Shown: positions 1 to 8,784, counted from the stretch's first letter. The stretch: DNA of 56,205 bases from a bacterium (GCA_016930535.1 JAFGGN010000008.1:1-56205); one strand, 5' to 3'. Numbers and translations: made by a program. Notes: generated by a model not told the origin, from the letters alone.

Positions 1-223
1 ACCAAATGACCGATAGACTAAAATGACCGCGGACGGCAAGACCGCTGACCGCGCGCCGTAACCAGCATCGGGGAACCGGAGACGCGGTGATACGGAGACT
101 GAAAGAAGCTGCATCATTCTTTTTTCTCCGTTTCTCATCTTCACCGGCTCTCCGTTTCACGTCCGACCCAATGACCCAAAGACCCAATGACCCTATGGAC
201 CCTACGACCCAACAGACCTAATC
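1..223 (-). repeat. Mosaic intergenic repeat, copy A
   Basis: No gene is visible here. Read on the minus strand, directly after the SDR stop codon, the stretch is a chain of short degenerate word repeats: GGGTC words (about 168-216), a GTCGGACGTGAAACGG word, two GAAACGGAGA words (149-158 and 125-134), and finally GCGGTC words (about 20-52). The same words occur in the same order at 17551-17940, and GTTGGGTCGTAGGGTC (198-213) is an exact 16-base match to 17576-17591. This suggests a dispersed non-coding element placed 3' of genes. Function unknown. Confidence 0.6.
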
Positions 224-987
224 TTATATCGCAGCCAGAAGACCTCCGTCCACGTACAGAATATGCCCGTTGACATAACCGGAGGCCGGGGAGGCCAGGA
301 ACACGAGCGGGCCGGTCAGCTCTTCCGGATCGCCCCACCTGTTTGCCGGCGTGCGGCTGCAAAGCCACCGGTCGAATTCCGGATCGGCCGTGTGAGTTCT
401 GTTTTAAAATATCCCGGACCGATGCCGTTGACCTGGATATTGTGCTTTCCCCATTCCACGGCCATGCCCCTGGTGAGCATTTTCAGTCCGCCTTTAGATG
501 CCGCATAGGGTGTGATACCCGGACGGCCCAGTTCGCTCTGCATGGAGCACACATTGATGATCTTGCCGGATTTCCGGCCGATCATGCCGGGCGCCACCTG
601 TTTGGAAACCAGAAACGCCCCCTTGAGATTGATATCCATGAGCCCGTCCCAGTCCTCTGCGGAAAAAGTCTCCAGCGGCTGCCTGATGTTTATGCCCGCA
701 TTGTTTACCAGGATTTCGACCGCACCGGCCTGTTTTTCGATTTCGGCCACCGCTGTTCTGATTCCTGCTTCATCGCATACGTCGAAAACGGATGGACGGC
801 AATCGATGCCATCCGCCTGAAGCTCCGCGGCAGCCAGGTTCAGTGTTTCTGCATTGCGGCCGTTCAGTATCACGGAAGCGCCCGCAAGACCGAGGGCCCG
901 GGCCATGACCAGGCCGAGTCCGCGGCTCGAACCCGTGACCAGTGCTGTCTTGCCGGATAAATCGAACAGGGGAGGAGGGGAAGTCAT
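224..987 (-). pseudogene. SDR oxidoreductase, gluconate 5-dehydrogenase-like, frameshifted
   Basis: Short-chain dehydrogenase resembling gluconate/3-oxoacyl reductases (NAD(P)-dependent, cytoplasmic). The start at 987 (MTSPPPLFDL) has AAAGGA about 6 nt upstream. Visible motifs are the Rossmann TGSSRGLG, NNAG, the catalytic Ser-Tyr-x3-Lys (YAASK) and GPGYFKTEL. After FKTEL the frame breaks near 386-396. The conserved C-terminus (DPEFDRWL...RTPANRWGDPEEL...YVDGG) continues in another frame to a TAA at 224-226. Compared with relatives about 10 nt seem to be missing between FKTEL and DPEF, so this is either a real inactivating deletion or an assembly error. Left unrepaired, the protein ends at 316 with about 30 aberrant residues. 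The active-site half is intact but the substrate loop and C-terminal strand are lost. Confidence 0.8.
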
Positions 988-1136
988 GCTTATCCTTTTG
1001 TAATGATATTTTGTATAAAATAAGGATTCAGGCGAGAAATTCAACGGTTTTTTTCCGATGAACAGAAAGGATTATGGTTCTGAATGAATCAGCATACGGA
1101 TGTTCCCAGTCTGTCCGGGACAGGAGTACATAGGAA

Positions 1137-1167
1137 GGCCCTTCCAGCCGGATTTGCCGGAAGGGCC
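1137..1167 (-). terminator. Possible terminator of the SPFH/NfeD operon
   Basis: Perfect 9-bp arms GGCCCTTCC (1137-1145) and GGAAGGGCC (1159-1167) just downstream of the SPFH stop. The following minus-strand bases (TTCCTATGT) are only weakly U-rich, so it may be an attenuator or mRNA-stabilising hairpin. Confidence 0.5.
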
Positions 1168-1187
1168 GTTCCATGTGAATGGGGAGT

Positions 1188-2126
1188 TTATGAAGAAGCG
1201 GACTGTTTTTTCTCCACGGTTTTCAATACCGTGCTGGCCGATTTGATCACACTGGCGATGTCGGACAAATTGCTCGGGATGATGAGCGAATTGCTGGCCT
1301 GTGCCAGCTTGCCGAATTCCAGCAAATACTGCTCGGCAATGCGCAGGTTCACGGCGTTTTTTCCGCCGGGTTCCGTAATCGACGTACCGATTGCACGTAT
1401 TCCCTTGGCCGTGGCCATGGCCACTTTTTCGATTTCCGCAGCCCGTCCTTCGGCCTCGTTGATGCGTTTCTGTTTTTCGCCTTCGGACTGGGCGATCATG
1501 CTGGCCTTTTCACCCTCGGCCCGGTTGATTTTGGCCTGACGGTCGCCTTCGGATTCGGCGATTGTGGCGCGCTTCTCGCGTTCCGCACGCATCTGTTTTT
1601 CCATGGCATCCTTGATGCTCTGCGGCGGGGTGATGTTCTTGACTTCGTACCGCGTCACCTTGACGCCCCAGGGATCCGAGGCCTTGTCCACGGCCTGGAC
1701 GATGGTTCCGTTGATCATCTCGCGTTCCTCGAACGTCTTGTCCAGATCCATCTTGCCGATAATACTACGCATGGTGGTCTGGGCCAGCTGCGTGGATGCG
1801 AACCGGTAGTCGTTGATGCCGTACGAGGCCTTGACCGGATCCATGACCTGCATATACAGAATACCGTCCACTTCCACTGAAATATTGTCGCGCGTGATAC
1901 AGACCTGGGGCGCCACGTCCACAGCCTGTTCCTTCAGCGTATGCCGGTACGAAATTTTGTCGATCCAGGGAATCAGGATATGAAATCCCGGCTGAAGCGT
2001 CGATTTGTATTTGCCGAGGCGCTCCACGATGAACGCAGTTTTCTGCGGTACGACTCTGGCCGTTTTTGAAATTGTGACGATTGCAAAAAAAGCCAGAATA
2101 ATGAGAATCCATCCAATAGGTGGCAT
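1188..2126 (-). CDS. qmcA: SPFH/Band 7 membrane protein (paraslipin/QmcA type)
   Basis: 312-residue stomatin/prohibitin-family protein, anchored in the inner membrane and thought to organise membrane microdomains. One N-terminal membrane segment (about residues 5-21) leads into the SPFH domain (about 25-175: VPQKTAFIVERLGKY, LQPGFHILIPWID, ITRDNISVEVDG). An Ala/Glu-rich coiled coil follows (about 175-240, repeated AEGEK/SEGEKQK units), then a C-terminal oligomerisation region (about 250-312). Length and layout match QmcA/paraslipin. The start at 2126 has AAAGGAGG 6 nt upstream. It lies 13 bp after the nfeD-like gene, the classic NfeD-SPFH pairing, so the two are probably cotranscribed and their products probably interact through the NfeD OB fold. 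Confidence 0.92.
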   Translation of the reverse strand: MPPIGWILIILAFFAIVTISKTARVVPQKTAFIVERLGKYKSTLQPGFHILIPWIDKISYRHTLKEQAVDVAPQVCITRDNISVEVDGILYMQVMDPVKASYGINDYRFASTQLAQTTMRSIIGKMDLDKTFEEREMINGTIVQAVDKASDPWGVKVTRYEVKNITPPQSIKDAMEKQMRAEREKRATIAESEGDRQAKINRAEGEKASMIAQSEGEKQKRINEAEGRAAEIEKVAMATAKGIRAIGTSITEPGGKNAVNLRIAEQYLLEFGKLAQASNSLIIPSNLSDIASVIKSASTVLKTVEKKQSASS

Positions 2127-2139
2127 GGCAAACCTCCTT

Positions 2140-2607
2140 TTATTTGTCCAGTTTTTTGACTTTCAGTACGAGATTCTTTTTGCCGATCACTTCCACGGGC
2201 ATGCCTTTTTTAATTTCCTCATCGGATTCGGCCTTCCATTCCGTGCCGTGCAGCTCGACACGCCCCGCAACGGCAGGTGTGATTTTTTCAACAACCATCG
2301 CCTTTTCACCGAGGAAATTGTCCAGGGTATCCATCAGCTCGGACTCGCTGTCACTTTTTCTCCCGAGAAAAACCTGTTTCAGCCATTTTCTCAGAGAAAA
2401 CAGGAAAATCAGGGATGACGCCAGAAAGATGAACAGCTGCAGCGTGAATGACGGTTCGAATATCAGGCAGACCACCCCCACCACGACGGCGCCCATGCCG
2501 AAAAAGAAAATCACGAGCCCGGGTGTGGCGAATTCCATGATCAGAAGCACGATGCCGGCAATGATCCACAGCACTTCCGGTGTGAAGAAACTCTGAATGG
2601 TGTCCAT
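2140..2607 (-). CDS. NfeD-like membrane protein
   Basis: 155-residue short-form NfeD protein without the ClpP-like protease domain. It has three or so membrane segments (about 11-31, 33-50 and 55-70) followed by a soluble OB-fold domain (about 95-150; FLGEKAMVVEKITPAVAGRVELHG and GMPVEVIGKKNLVLKV). The start at 2607 (MDTIQSFF) is chosen over an upstream in-frame ATG at 2622 because GGAGG sits about 8 nt before it and overlaps the upstream ATG. It is first in a two-gene operon with the SPFH protein, its usual partner. Its proposed role is scaffolding or membrane quality control with that partner; the exact activity is not established. Confidence 0.88.
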   Translation of the reverse strand: MDTIQSFFTPEVLWIIAGIVLLIMEFATPGLVIFFFGMGAVVVGVVCLIFEPSFTLQLFIFLASSLIFLFSLRKWLKQVFLGRKSDSESELMDTLDNFLGEKAMVVEKITPAVAGRVELHGTEWKAESDEEIKKGMPVEVIGKKNLVLKVKKLDK

Positions 2608-2691
2608 TTTCCACTCCTCCATGGGTTGAACCCTTTTTTATCAGGTTTTGAATAGGTAACACCTGAAATGAAAATTTATTCAAAGATTTTT

Positions 2692-3780
2692 TTACAAGAC
2701 TTTCATGACGAACAGGGTCAAATCGTCTTTTTTGGGTGCGGTTGAACGGAACCGGTTGATTTCTTTGATGAGGTCCTGAAGAATCTGACCGGCGCTGCCC
2801 GAACGGGCGGATTTCAGGATGCGGATCAAAGCGGGCTCTCCGAATTCAGTTCCGTTCGGATTTTCTGCTTCGATCACGCCGTCGGTGCACATGCAGAATA
2901 CATCGCCGCGGGCCATGCCGATTTGTACAGGTTCCAGTGATTTTTCAAATGTGCTTTTATCTGACAGTCCGAGTCCGATCCCGGAAGGGGCGACAATATT
3001 GCACCGGTCCCCGGATTTCGGGACATGGTACAAGGGGAGATGGCCCGCGCGGCAGAACTCCAGCTTGTCCGTTCCGTCGGCTTTAAGAAAGCTGGCGGTA
3101 AGAAAATGGTTGGCCGGGAATATGGTCCTCAGCTGTGTGTTCATGTGGATGAGCCGGATTTTCATGTCAGACGGATACGGATTGCCCTGAAAGAGCGTAT
3201 GCACCTGGACCATATGGAGTGCGGCTTCCATTCCTTTTCCGGAAATATCACCGACCATGGCCACGAATCCGTCCTTTTTGGGATCGATCAGAAAATCATA
3301 AAAATCGCCGCCGACCGTGTTGGCGGATTCGTAGTGAAAGGCCATATCGAACCGGCTGTCATCCGGAGCGGATTTGGGCATCATGTCGATTTGAATATTG
3401 CGGGCGATGTCGAGCTCATCCTTGGCCAGCAGCTTGTCCGCGAGTTCGGCTGCGAGGATAATGTTCAGCAGGATAAAACCGACCGTCTTCTTGTTCTGGA
3501 CCGAACTGTCGTTGAATCCCCAAAAAAACAGAACGAGAGCGACAAAATAGGCGATGCGGCGCACGGGAGAGAGCTTTCGGATAAAAACGAGAAACAGGTT
3601 TCTGAACAGCTTGAAAAATTTCGGTTTTTTCGCCCGGGTCTGATAATCGGGATCCGCTTCCCTGCTGTAGTACTGATAGGTGCTGGATGCATCGCTTTTC
3701 ATGCGCCGGATCATATCGGGCAGCGTGAGGTCGCTTGTCAGCAGGGTATAAAAATGGGCGAGCCTGTCCAGGATTTTCAT
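2692..3780 (-). CDS. PP2C/SpoIIE-type protein serine phosphatase, membrane-linked (RsbU-like)
   Basis: 362 residues. An N-terminal region has two hydrophobic segments (about 73-90 and 98-116), followed by a short signalling helix with the EL(D)IARNIQIDMMP sequence that precedes SpoIIE domains, then the PP2C-like phosphatase (about 130-362). Metal ligands are visible: GGDFYDF (D159), GDISGKG (D178), CTDGVIEA and KKDDLTL near the C-terminus. It probably dephosphorylates an anti-sigma-factor antagonist (RsbV/SpoIIAA type) in response to a membrane signal; no such partner is in the window. The ATG at 3780 overlaps the TGA of the TAG gene (ATGA), implying translational coupling. An upstream in-frame ATG at 3837 would lie inside TAG and is unlikely. 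Confidence 0.88.
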   Translation of the reverse strand: MKILDRLAHFYTLLTSDLTLPDMIRRMKSDASSTYQYYSREADPDYQTRAKKPKFFKLFRNLFLVFIRKLSPVRRIAYFVALVLFFWGFNDSSVQNKKTVGFILLNIILAAELADKLLAKDELDIARNIQIDMMPKSAPDDSRFDMAFHYESANTVGGDFYDFLIDPKKDGFVAMVGDISGKGMEAALHMVQVHTLFQGNPYPSDMKIRLIHMNTQLRTIFPANHFLTASFLKADGTDKLEFCRAGHLPLYHVPKSGDRCNIVAPSGIGLGLSDKSTFEKSLEPVQIGMARGDVFCMCTDGVIEAENPNGTEFGEPALIRILKSARSGSAGQILQDLIKEINRFRSTAPKKDDLTLFVMKVL

Positions 3781-4388
3781 AATTGTAAAAAACTCTCCGA
3801 TTTGGTGGATGCTGCGAGTTCCCCGTGCCGGAAACAACGGGTGAGATGGTCGTTGACCATGCCTACAGCCTGCATATGGGCGTACATGATGGTCGAGCCC
3901 ACAAATTTAAAACCGCGTTCATAAAGATCCCGGCTCAGGAGGTCCGATATGGCGGACGTGGCCGGTATGTCCGAATCCTCCTTCCAATGATTGATTACCG
4001 GGCGGCCGTCCACGAACCGCCACATGTATTGACTGAAAGATCCGAATTCGGCCTGGATGTCCAGAAACGCCCCGGCATTAGTCACGGCTGCATGTATTTT
4101 CTGCCGGTTGCGGATGATGCCCGCGTTCCCCAGAAGCTCCGCTATTTTTCCTTCGGAATAACGGCCGATTTTTTCCGCATCGAAATTGTCGAATGCTTCT
4201 CTGAAATGCCCGCGTTTTTTCAATACGGTCAGCCATGAAAGCCCGGCCTGAAATCCTTCCAGGATCAGAAATTCGAAGAGGAGGCGGTCGTCCGTGACCG
4301 GAACGCCCCATTCCGTATCATGATAGCGGATGTAAATGTCCGGAACGTTTGTGGCCCAGCGGCACCGGAAAGGCGTGGTCATATTCAT
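3777..4388 (-). CDS. tag: DNA-3-methyladenine glycosylase I
   Basis: TAG-family glycosylase that excises 3-methyladenine from alkylated DNA in base excision repair; cytoplasmic. From the ATG at 4388 it has 203 residues. The zinc ligands of TAG are present: C9 and H23 (FRCRW...RYHDTEWGVP), and H181 and C185 (NDHLTRC). The helical core with LFEFLILEGFQAGLSW is typical. The start is uncertain: another in-frame ATG is at 4436, but only the 4388 start places the first Cys near the N-terminus as in E. coli TAG; AAAGGA lies about 14 nt upstream of it. The stop overlaps the next gene's start by 4 bp. Confidence 0.9.
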   Translation of the reverse strand: MNMTTPFRCRWATNVPDIYIRYHDTEWGVPVTDDRLLFEFLILEGFQAGLSWLTVLKKRGHFREAFDNFDAEKIGRYSEGKIAELLGNAGIIRNRQKIHAAVTNAGAFLDIQAEFGSFSQYMWRFVDGRPVINHWKEDSDIPATSAISDLLSRDLYERGFKFVGSTIMYAHMQAVGMVNDHLTRCFRHGELAASTKSESFLQL

Positions 4389-4548
4389 CAGTACGGCATG
4401 TTCCTTTGAATGTTGCAGATGTGATGTAACATACACGTTTTTATTTTAGGAATCAAGCCAAAATCCAAACAAGGAGCCGAAGGGAGGATCATATTCTGCG
4501 TATACGTGCCGGTAGTCCGGCCATGATGAATTCGCCGTTGAAGAACGC

Positions 4549-4582
4549 ACCGCCGGTTCCGGTTTTATCCAAAACCGGCGGT
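4549..4582 (-). terminator. Hairpin downstream of the M56-GyrI gene
   Basis: Perfect 10-bp arms ACCGCCGGTT (4549-4558) and AACCGGCGGT (4573-4582) about 50 bp past the stop of the M56-GyrI gene. There is no clear U-tract, so it may be a non-canonical terminator or an mRNA 3' stabiliser. Confidence 0.5.
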
Positions 4583-4631
4583 ATTCAGGTTGAAGTATTC
4601 AGCAGAATGTCAAAAATATCAACAGCCTTTT

Positions 4632-7600
4632 CTACCGGCTTTCCGTGACGGGCCATTGCAGCTCGAACCGGTAGGGTTTTTTCGAGTAATCATGCACGAC
4701 TTTCATGGGATAATCGTGGGGAATATAACCGTTCATAATGAATGTGAGTGTAAAAGCCAGCCAGTCCCTTTCCGGTATGCGCATCTGATCCGATACGATT
4801 TCTGTGGAAATGCGGTTGCCTTCCTTGAACTGTTTGATGTCGAAAGGTGCTTCCAGTTTATCGTTCGGCATAAATTTCAACCTGTAACCGGCATGCCATC
4901 GTACATTTTCATCGCCGACAACCTCGGGATTGTCGAAATACTGGATAAACGGGTCGCCCTTGACAAGAATCCCCTGTTTTTTTATCCAACTGTCCAGACG
5001 TTCGATGGTTTCGATTTCCCTGTCCCTCGAACCGGTCATGGGCAGTACGAGCATCTGTCCGCCTTCGATCCACTCCTTGTTCAGCACAACCTCATCATAT
5101 GGCGGATCCACCTTCATGATTTCAATCTGTACCTCGACAGGCGGCATCGCCTCACCGGGCTGCAGCAGTCCCTGTTTCCAGTAAATAACACTGGGCGGCA
5201 CGTTCCGGTAATTGTTGTAGAACAGCCAGGCCGCAGTCTGGCGGCTCCATCTCTCCTGGTTCGTACCCGGTTTAATTTCGAACCGGAGAACCATCCGTTC
5301 GGGCATGTGTTTCACCACGAACGGCGGTTTGACCCCGATGCTGTCCCTGATCACATAAGCTGCATCCCAGCGCAGTTCATGAACGGGTACAATCGGTTCG
5401 TTGTTGTACTGACGGATAATCGGCGCACTCAATGTGTTGATACCGGTTGACCGCATAAAATCCTGTAAAGTCTCAAACACAAAGGATGCTTTTTCAAACG
5501 ATCCGGTGGCAGGGCGTATGAGGAGCCACTGCTCTGCCATTCTTTCCGGCGTAAAACGGGATTTAGGTCCCGTATCGAAGTTCCATCCCTTGAACCACTC
5601 GCGAAGGTTGTTCAGGGTCTTTACTGCCGTATTCGATTTCTGAACGGGGAGGCGCAGTTCCGTACGCTCGACTGATTCACCCGAACCGCCGGGTTCTCCC
5701 AGCCATATTTCCATGGCCGGTCCAGTAATGTTGTAACCGGCTTTTTGCAGAGAATCCGTAAGCAATGCCCAGGCTGAATCACGGTTTCCCTCATGCTTTC
5801 CCTCTGCGATGCTCCAAGCCACGGTTTCCGTTTCAAGCTGCTTCAGTACAAACGGTTCCTCTACATCCGCATAACCCGATACGGGTATGCCTACTTCCCA
5901 TTCCAGAAAGGCAGACTCCGTGTTTGGATTGCTGTAGTACCGCCCGAACAAAGGACCCGCAGCCTGAAGATTGGCGTGCTCCAGATAGCCGGCCAGCCTG
6001 ACGATGGCAGTTACATGCTGGTCATACGATCCCTTCATGGGCAGAATCAGCGCCTGGAACGGGGATACTTGCTTAAACGATACCTGCCCGGGCATGGACA
6101 AAATTGACTGCCGGTCGCTGCCATTCGATCCGCGTGATATCTCGGTCCCGTTTTCGCCGGTGAGGGTTTCCACCCAGTCCGCAATATTTTGAACATATCC
6201 TTCCAGTTTTTCCGCGCCGATCTGTAATTCCGTATAGGACGGATCCGTATCCTCATGCCATATTTCGACACCCGGGTTGGCTGGAAACCAGCCGTTCAGT
6301 AACGACTGGACGATAAACGGGCTCCAGGGATGCTCCATACTGCAGGGGCCTTCATATATCACGGAAGCGACATGACGCCCCCCGGTCCGGCGCAGTTTAT
6401 AGGGCGGATCCACTGAGACGCCGTCTTCCACGGGCACGCCGACTTCCCAGTACAGATCGTTACGATGGGTTTCGCTCTCCGGTGTAAAATACCGGCCGAA
6501 CATCGCACCCCTGGGCTCAATATGATTGTCCTTCAAATATGCTTTAATCTGTTCGATCACACGGGGATGCTGATAATACGATCCCTGAACCGGAAGAATG
6601 ACCACGGTCTGCGGTTCGGTTTCTTTGTACACGATATTTTGTCCCGGTGTGATCCGGGGCGGATGAATGGCCTGCATCCGGAGTTCTGTATGCCACCAGA
6701 AGGGTTCGTCTTTTGACCGGGATGTCCAGACTTCATAGGCGGGAGGAAAGCAGGGCACATAACCGCGGTTTTGCATTTTCTGTATGAACCGGTCCCAAAC
6801 CGGTTCGGTATTTTTAATTCCCGTCACGGACGCGGTGACCATGTGCATGGTGTTGACGCTGATTTTTTCAAGCGGCGGTTTCACTTTGGTTTTCGGTTTC
6901 ACGGGTACGCCGACTTCCCACATGCGCTGCGAAAGTTCCACCTGGTCCGGATCGCTGAAATACCGGCCGAATACCGGACCTTTGGCTTTGATTTTCTGTT
7001 TTTTCATCAGTGCTTTCAAAGAAGCGACGGACGATTCTAACTGTGTATCCGGATCTCCGGACATAGGTAGCACCACCGCATAAAATGCATCCACCTGCTT
7101 CATCCTGAGCTCCAGCATGAGGCTGTCCCCAGCCGCATTATTGAGGTTTTCGGATATGGCGGACGACGATGGTCCGATATTTTCCTCTGATGTTACGAAA
7201 CCCGCAGCAGGTCGTTCAGCCATGGGTACGACCGCGGCACTCAGCGCTAGGCTGATGACCGCCGCACTGATCAGCATCCGTTTGCGACGGTTCCAGGTAT
7301 TCCTTTCCAGCCATTTCAGCCGTGTGACGAGGCGGAACGGATCTTCAAAAACACCCAGGAGACCGAGGCCGGGCTGCATGTTCTCGGTCAGCATTTCACG
7401 GGCCGTATTGAGCAGGGTCTGCCTGTATTCCGGCGTTTTTTCCCTGAGCACGCCGGCTACGGTCAGATCACAGCAGATTTCACGCACATGCTTCATCTGG
7501 CGCCTGACCCAGATGAGCAGGGGATTGAACCAGTAGACAATCTGAAGAAACAGGCAGATCCCATGCAGCCACAGGTCGCCGCGTTTCAGATGCGCGAGTT

Positions 7601-8327
7601 CGTGCAGCAGCACGTGCCGGGCTTCCTTTTCTGACAGATGGTCGAAATAGCCGGCAGGCAGAAGCATCACCGGGCGCAGCAGTCCGTAAACGGCCGGCGT
7701 TTTGGCCTGCTTATGGAACACGATGGCCGGAAGATGATTCAGCTGAAAAAGGGCGGCGGTTTCCACGAGCATCTGATGGAACCAGACCGGGATCGCCTTT
7801 TTATCCTGCTGATCGTGCCAGCGTCTGAGAAGGGCCAGTTTCAACAGCAGGATCACGGAAAAAAGGATCATACCGGCCAGCCAAATTATGCATGCAAAAA
7901 CCTGCCAGACCGGTTTTTCAGATCCGTTCAGGGATCCGGACCACACAAGGTCTCTATCAACCGGGATATTTTGTGCACGGTACACAGGCGTATCTGCGGC
8001 GCGTTCAGTGTCATTTCCTGCAGTTCCGGGACTACCGTCCGGTTCTGCTTCAATCCGCTGAACGGCGGCTGGCCGGACCGATTGCAGTGTCCCGCGCAGG
8101 GCGGGCTGCGCATGGCTGATCAGACTGACCGGTGAGGACCAGGTGGGGGGCAGTACGAGTTTCAGGAGCACGAGAAGCCACAATCCGTAACGGACCTGAG
8201 GCCATGCCCATTTGCGTATTGCAAGGTCGATCAGGCTGACAATACCGATCAGCAGAATGACCTGCCAGAACATGGCGCTCATCCACTGCCACCATATGGT
8301 TGCGACTGCATTGATCGTGTCAATCAT
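4632..8327 (-). CDS. BlaR1-like M56 metalloprotease fused to five GyrI-like domains
   Basis: 1231-residue integral membrane sensor/antirepressor. The N-terminal 370 residues are BlaR1/MecR1-like: membrane segments near 12-40, 46-62, 141-166, 251-273 and 351-370, and a cytoplasmic-face M56 zinc protease with H242-E-L-A-H246 and a likely third ligand E283 (REICCD). Instead of a penicillin-binding domain, the extracytoplasmic part (about 411-1228) holds five tandem GyrI-like (AraC effector-binding/SHS2-fold) domains at about 411-553, 572-703, 756-897, 932-1071 and 1090-1228. Each starts with a VLPM-GS(Y) strand and most carry WEVG(V/I)PV and a GY-P-E-W end. By BlaR1 analogy, ligand binding outside would activate proteolysis of the BlaI repressor inside. 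The ATG at 8327 overlaps the blaI stop by 8 bp and follows GAGGAGGGA. The ligand is unknown. Confidence 0.88.
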   Translation of the reverse strand: MIDTINAVATIWWQWMSAMFWQVILLIGIVSLIDLAIRKWAWPQVRYGLWLLVLLKLVLPPTWSSPVSLISHAQPALRGTLQSVRPAAVQRIEAEPDGSPGTAGNDTERAADTPVYRAQNIPVDRDLVWSGSLNGSEKPVWQVFACIIWLAGMILFSVILLLKLALLRRWHDQQDKKAIPVWFHQMLVETAALFQLNHLPAIVFHKQAKTPAVYGLLRPVMLLPAGYFDHLSEKEARHVLLHELAHLKRGDLWLHGICLFLQIVYWFNPLLIWVRRQMKHVREICCDLTVAGVLREKTPEYRQTLLNTAREMLTENMQPGLGLLGVFEDPFRLVTRLKWLERNTWNRRKRMLISAAVISLALSAAVVPMAERPAAGFVTSEENIGPSSSAISENLNNAAGDSLMLELRMKQVDAFYAVVLPMSGDPDTQLESSVASLKALMKKQKIKAKGPVFGRYFSDPDQVELSQRMWEVGVPVKPKTKVKPPLEKISVNTMHMVTASVTGIKNTEPVWDRFIQKMQNRGYVPCFPPAYEVWTSRSKDEPFWWHTELRMQAIHPPRITPGQNIVYKETEPQTVVILPVQGSYYQHPRVIEQIKAYLKDNHIEPRGAMFGRYFTPESETHRNDLYWEVGVPVEDGVSVDPPYKLRRTGGRHVASVIYEGPCSMEHPWSPFIVQSLLNGWFPANPGVEIWHEDTDPSYTELQIGAEKLEGYVQNIADWVETLTGENGTEISRGSNGSDRQSILSMPGQVSFKQVSPFQALILPMKGSYDQHVTAIVRLAGYLEHANLQAAGPLFGRYYSNPNTESAFLEWEVGIPVSGYADVEEPFVLKQLETETVAWSIAEGKHEGNRDSAWALLTDSLQKAGYNITGPAMEIWLGEPGGSGESVERTELRLPVQKSNTAVKTLNNLREWFKGWNFDTGPKSRFTPERMAEQWLLIRPATGSFEKASFVFETLQDFMRSTGINTLSAPIIRQYNNEPIVPVHELRWDAAYVIRDSIGVKPPFVVKHMPERMVLRFEIKPGTNQERWSRQTAAWLFYNNYRNVPPSVIYWKQGLLQPGEAMPPVEVQIEIMKVDPPYDEVVLNKEWIEGGQMLVLPMTGSRDREIETIERLDSWIKKQGILVKGDPFIQYFDNPEVVGDENVRWHAGYRLKFMPNDKLEAPFDIKQFKEGNRISTEIVSDQMRIPERDWLAFTLTFIMNGYIPHDYPMKVVHDYSKKPYRFELQWPVTESR
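4644..7097 (-). repeat. Five tandem GyrI-like domain repeats within the M56 gene
   Basis: Diverged coding repeats of about 400-430 bp at about 6669-7097, 6219-6614, 5637-6062, 5115-5534 and 4644-5060. Copies 1-3 are closest to each other (GPVFGRYFS, GAMFGRYFT, GPLFGRYYS; MWEVGVPV, YWEVGVPV, EWEVGIPV). Copies 4 and 5 are more diverged: WE becomes RWDA and RWHA. The change may separate ligand-binding from structural copies. Confidence 0.8.
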
Positions 8328-8703
8328 CGTGTCCCTCCTCATTCTGATCCATGTTCTGAAGCATCCACAGCAGTTTTTCACGTTCGGCCGGGGACAATTT
8401 CCGCTCTTCCACAAGATAATGCATCAGGGGTTCGACGGTTCCGCCGAGCACCTTGTCCACAAGGATCTTCAATGCGCTGTTCCGGGCCCCGGATTGAGAA
8501 ACCAATGGTGTATACACGCTCGTATTGCCCTTCTTTTCTTCGGCCATCGCCTTCTTCACGACCAGCCTGGACAGCATGGTCTTGACTGTCGTATAGGCCC
8601 ATTGCACCTGGCCGTCCAGCCTGTCCATGATGTCCCGCGCCGTGGCCGGATAACCGGCCCAGAGTGCGTTCATAAGCTGCCATTCCGCGTCGGACAATTT
8701 CAT
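8320..8703 (-). CDS. BlaI/MecI-family repressor, module 1
   Basis: 127-residue winged-helix repressor (PF03965). The N-terminal DNA-binding domain (about 1-75: LSDAEWQLMNALW, YTTVKTMLSRLVVKKAM) is followed by a C-terminal dimerisation helix bundle (about 80-127). Repressors of this family bind TACA/TGTA dyads and are cleaved when the partner M56 protein is activated. Three such dyads lie directly upstream (8721-8784). The start at 8703 has AAAGGAGG upstream. The stop codon lies inside the start of the M56 gene (ATGATTGA overlap), so the two are translationally coupled. It probably represses its own operon, and perhaps the divergent barrel gene. Confidence 0.93.
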   Translation of the reverse strand: MKLSDAEWQLMNALWAGYPATARDIMDRLDGQVQWAYTTVKTMLSRLVVKKAMAEEKKGNTSVYTPLVSQSGARNSALKILVDKVLGGTVEPLMHYLVEERKLSPAEREKLLWMLQNMDQNEEGHDD

Positions 8704-8720
8704 GATGTGTTCCTCCTTTT

Positions 8721-8784
8721 CTACATCTGTAGAAGAATATACTACAATTGTAGAAGCTTGTCAAGTACTTTTTTACATTTGTAG
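8721..8784. promoter_or_regulatory. Three BlaI-type operators and promoter of module 1
   Basis: Three dyads of the TACA-N4-TGTA type: CTACATCTGTAG (8721-8732), CTACAATTGTAG (8742-8753) and TTACATTTGTAG (8773-8784, one arm imperfect). Centres are 21 and 31 bp apart, close to two and three helical turns. On the minus strand a strong promoter reads TTGACA (8764-8759), 17 bp, TATATT (8741-8736). The middle dyad lies within the spacer, so bound BlaI would block RNA polymerase. The third dyad lies toward the divergent gene at 8876 and could regulate it too. Confidence 0.85.

Noticed and set aside
4632..8703. Beta-lactam resistance operon (blaR1-blaI)
   Set aside because: No penicillin-binding sensor domain in the M56 protein and no beta-lactamase gene nearby; the MBL-fold gene at 14309 is of a different hydrolase group.
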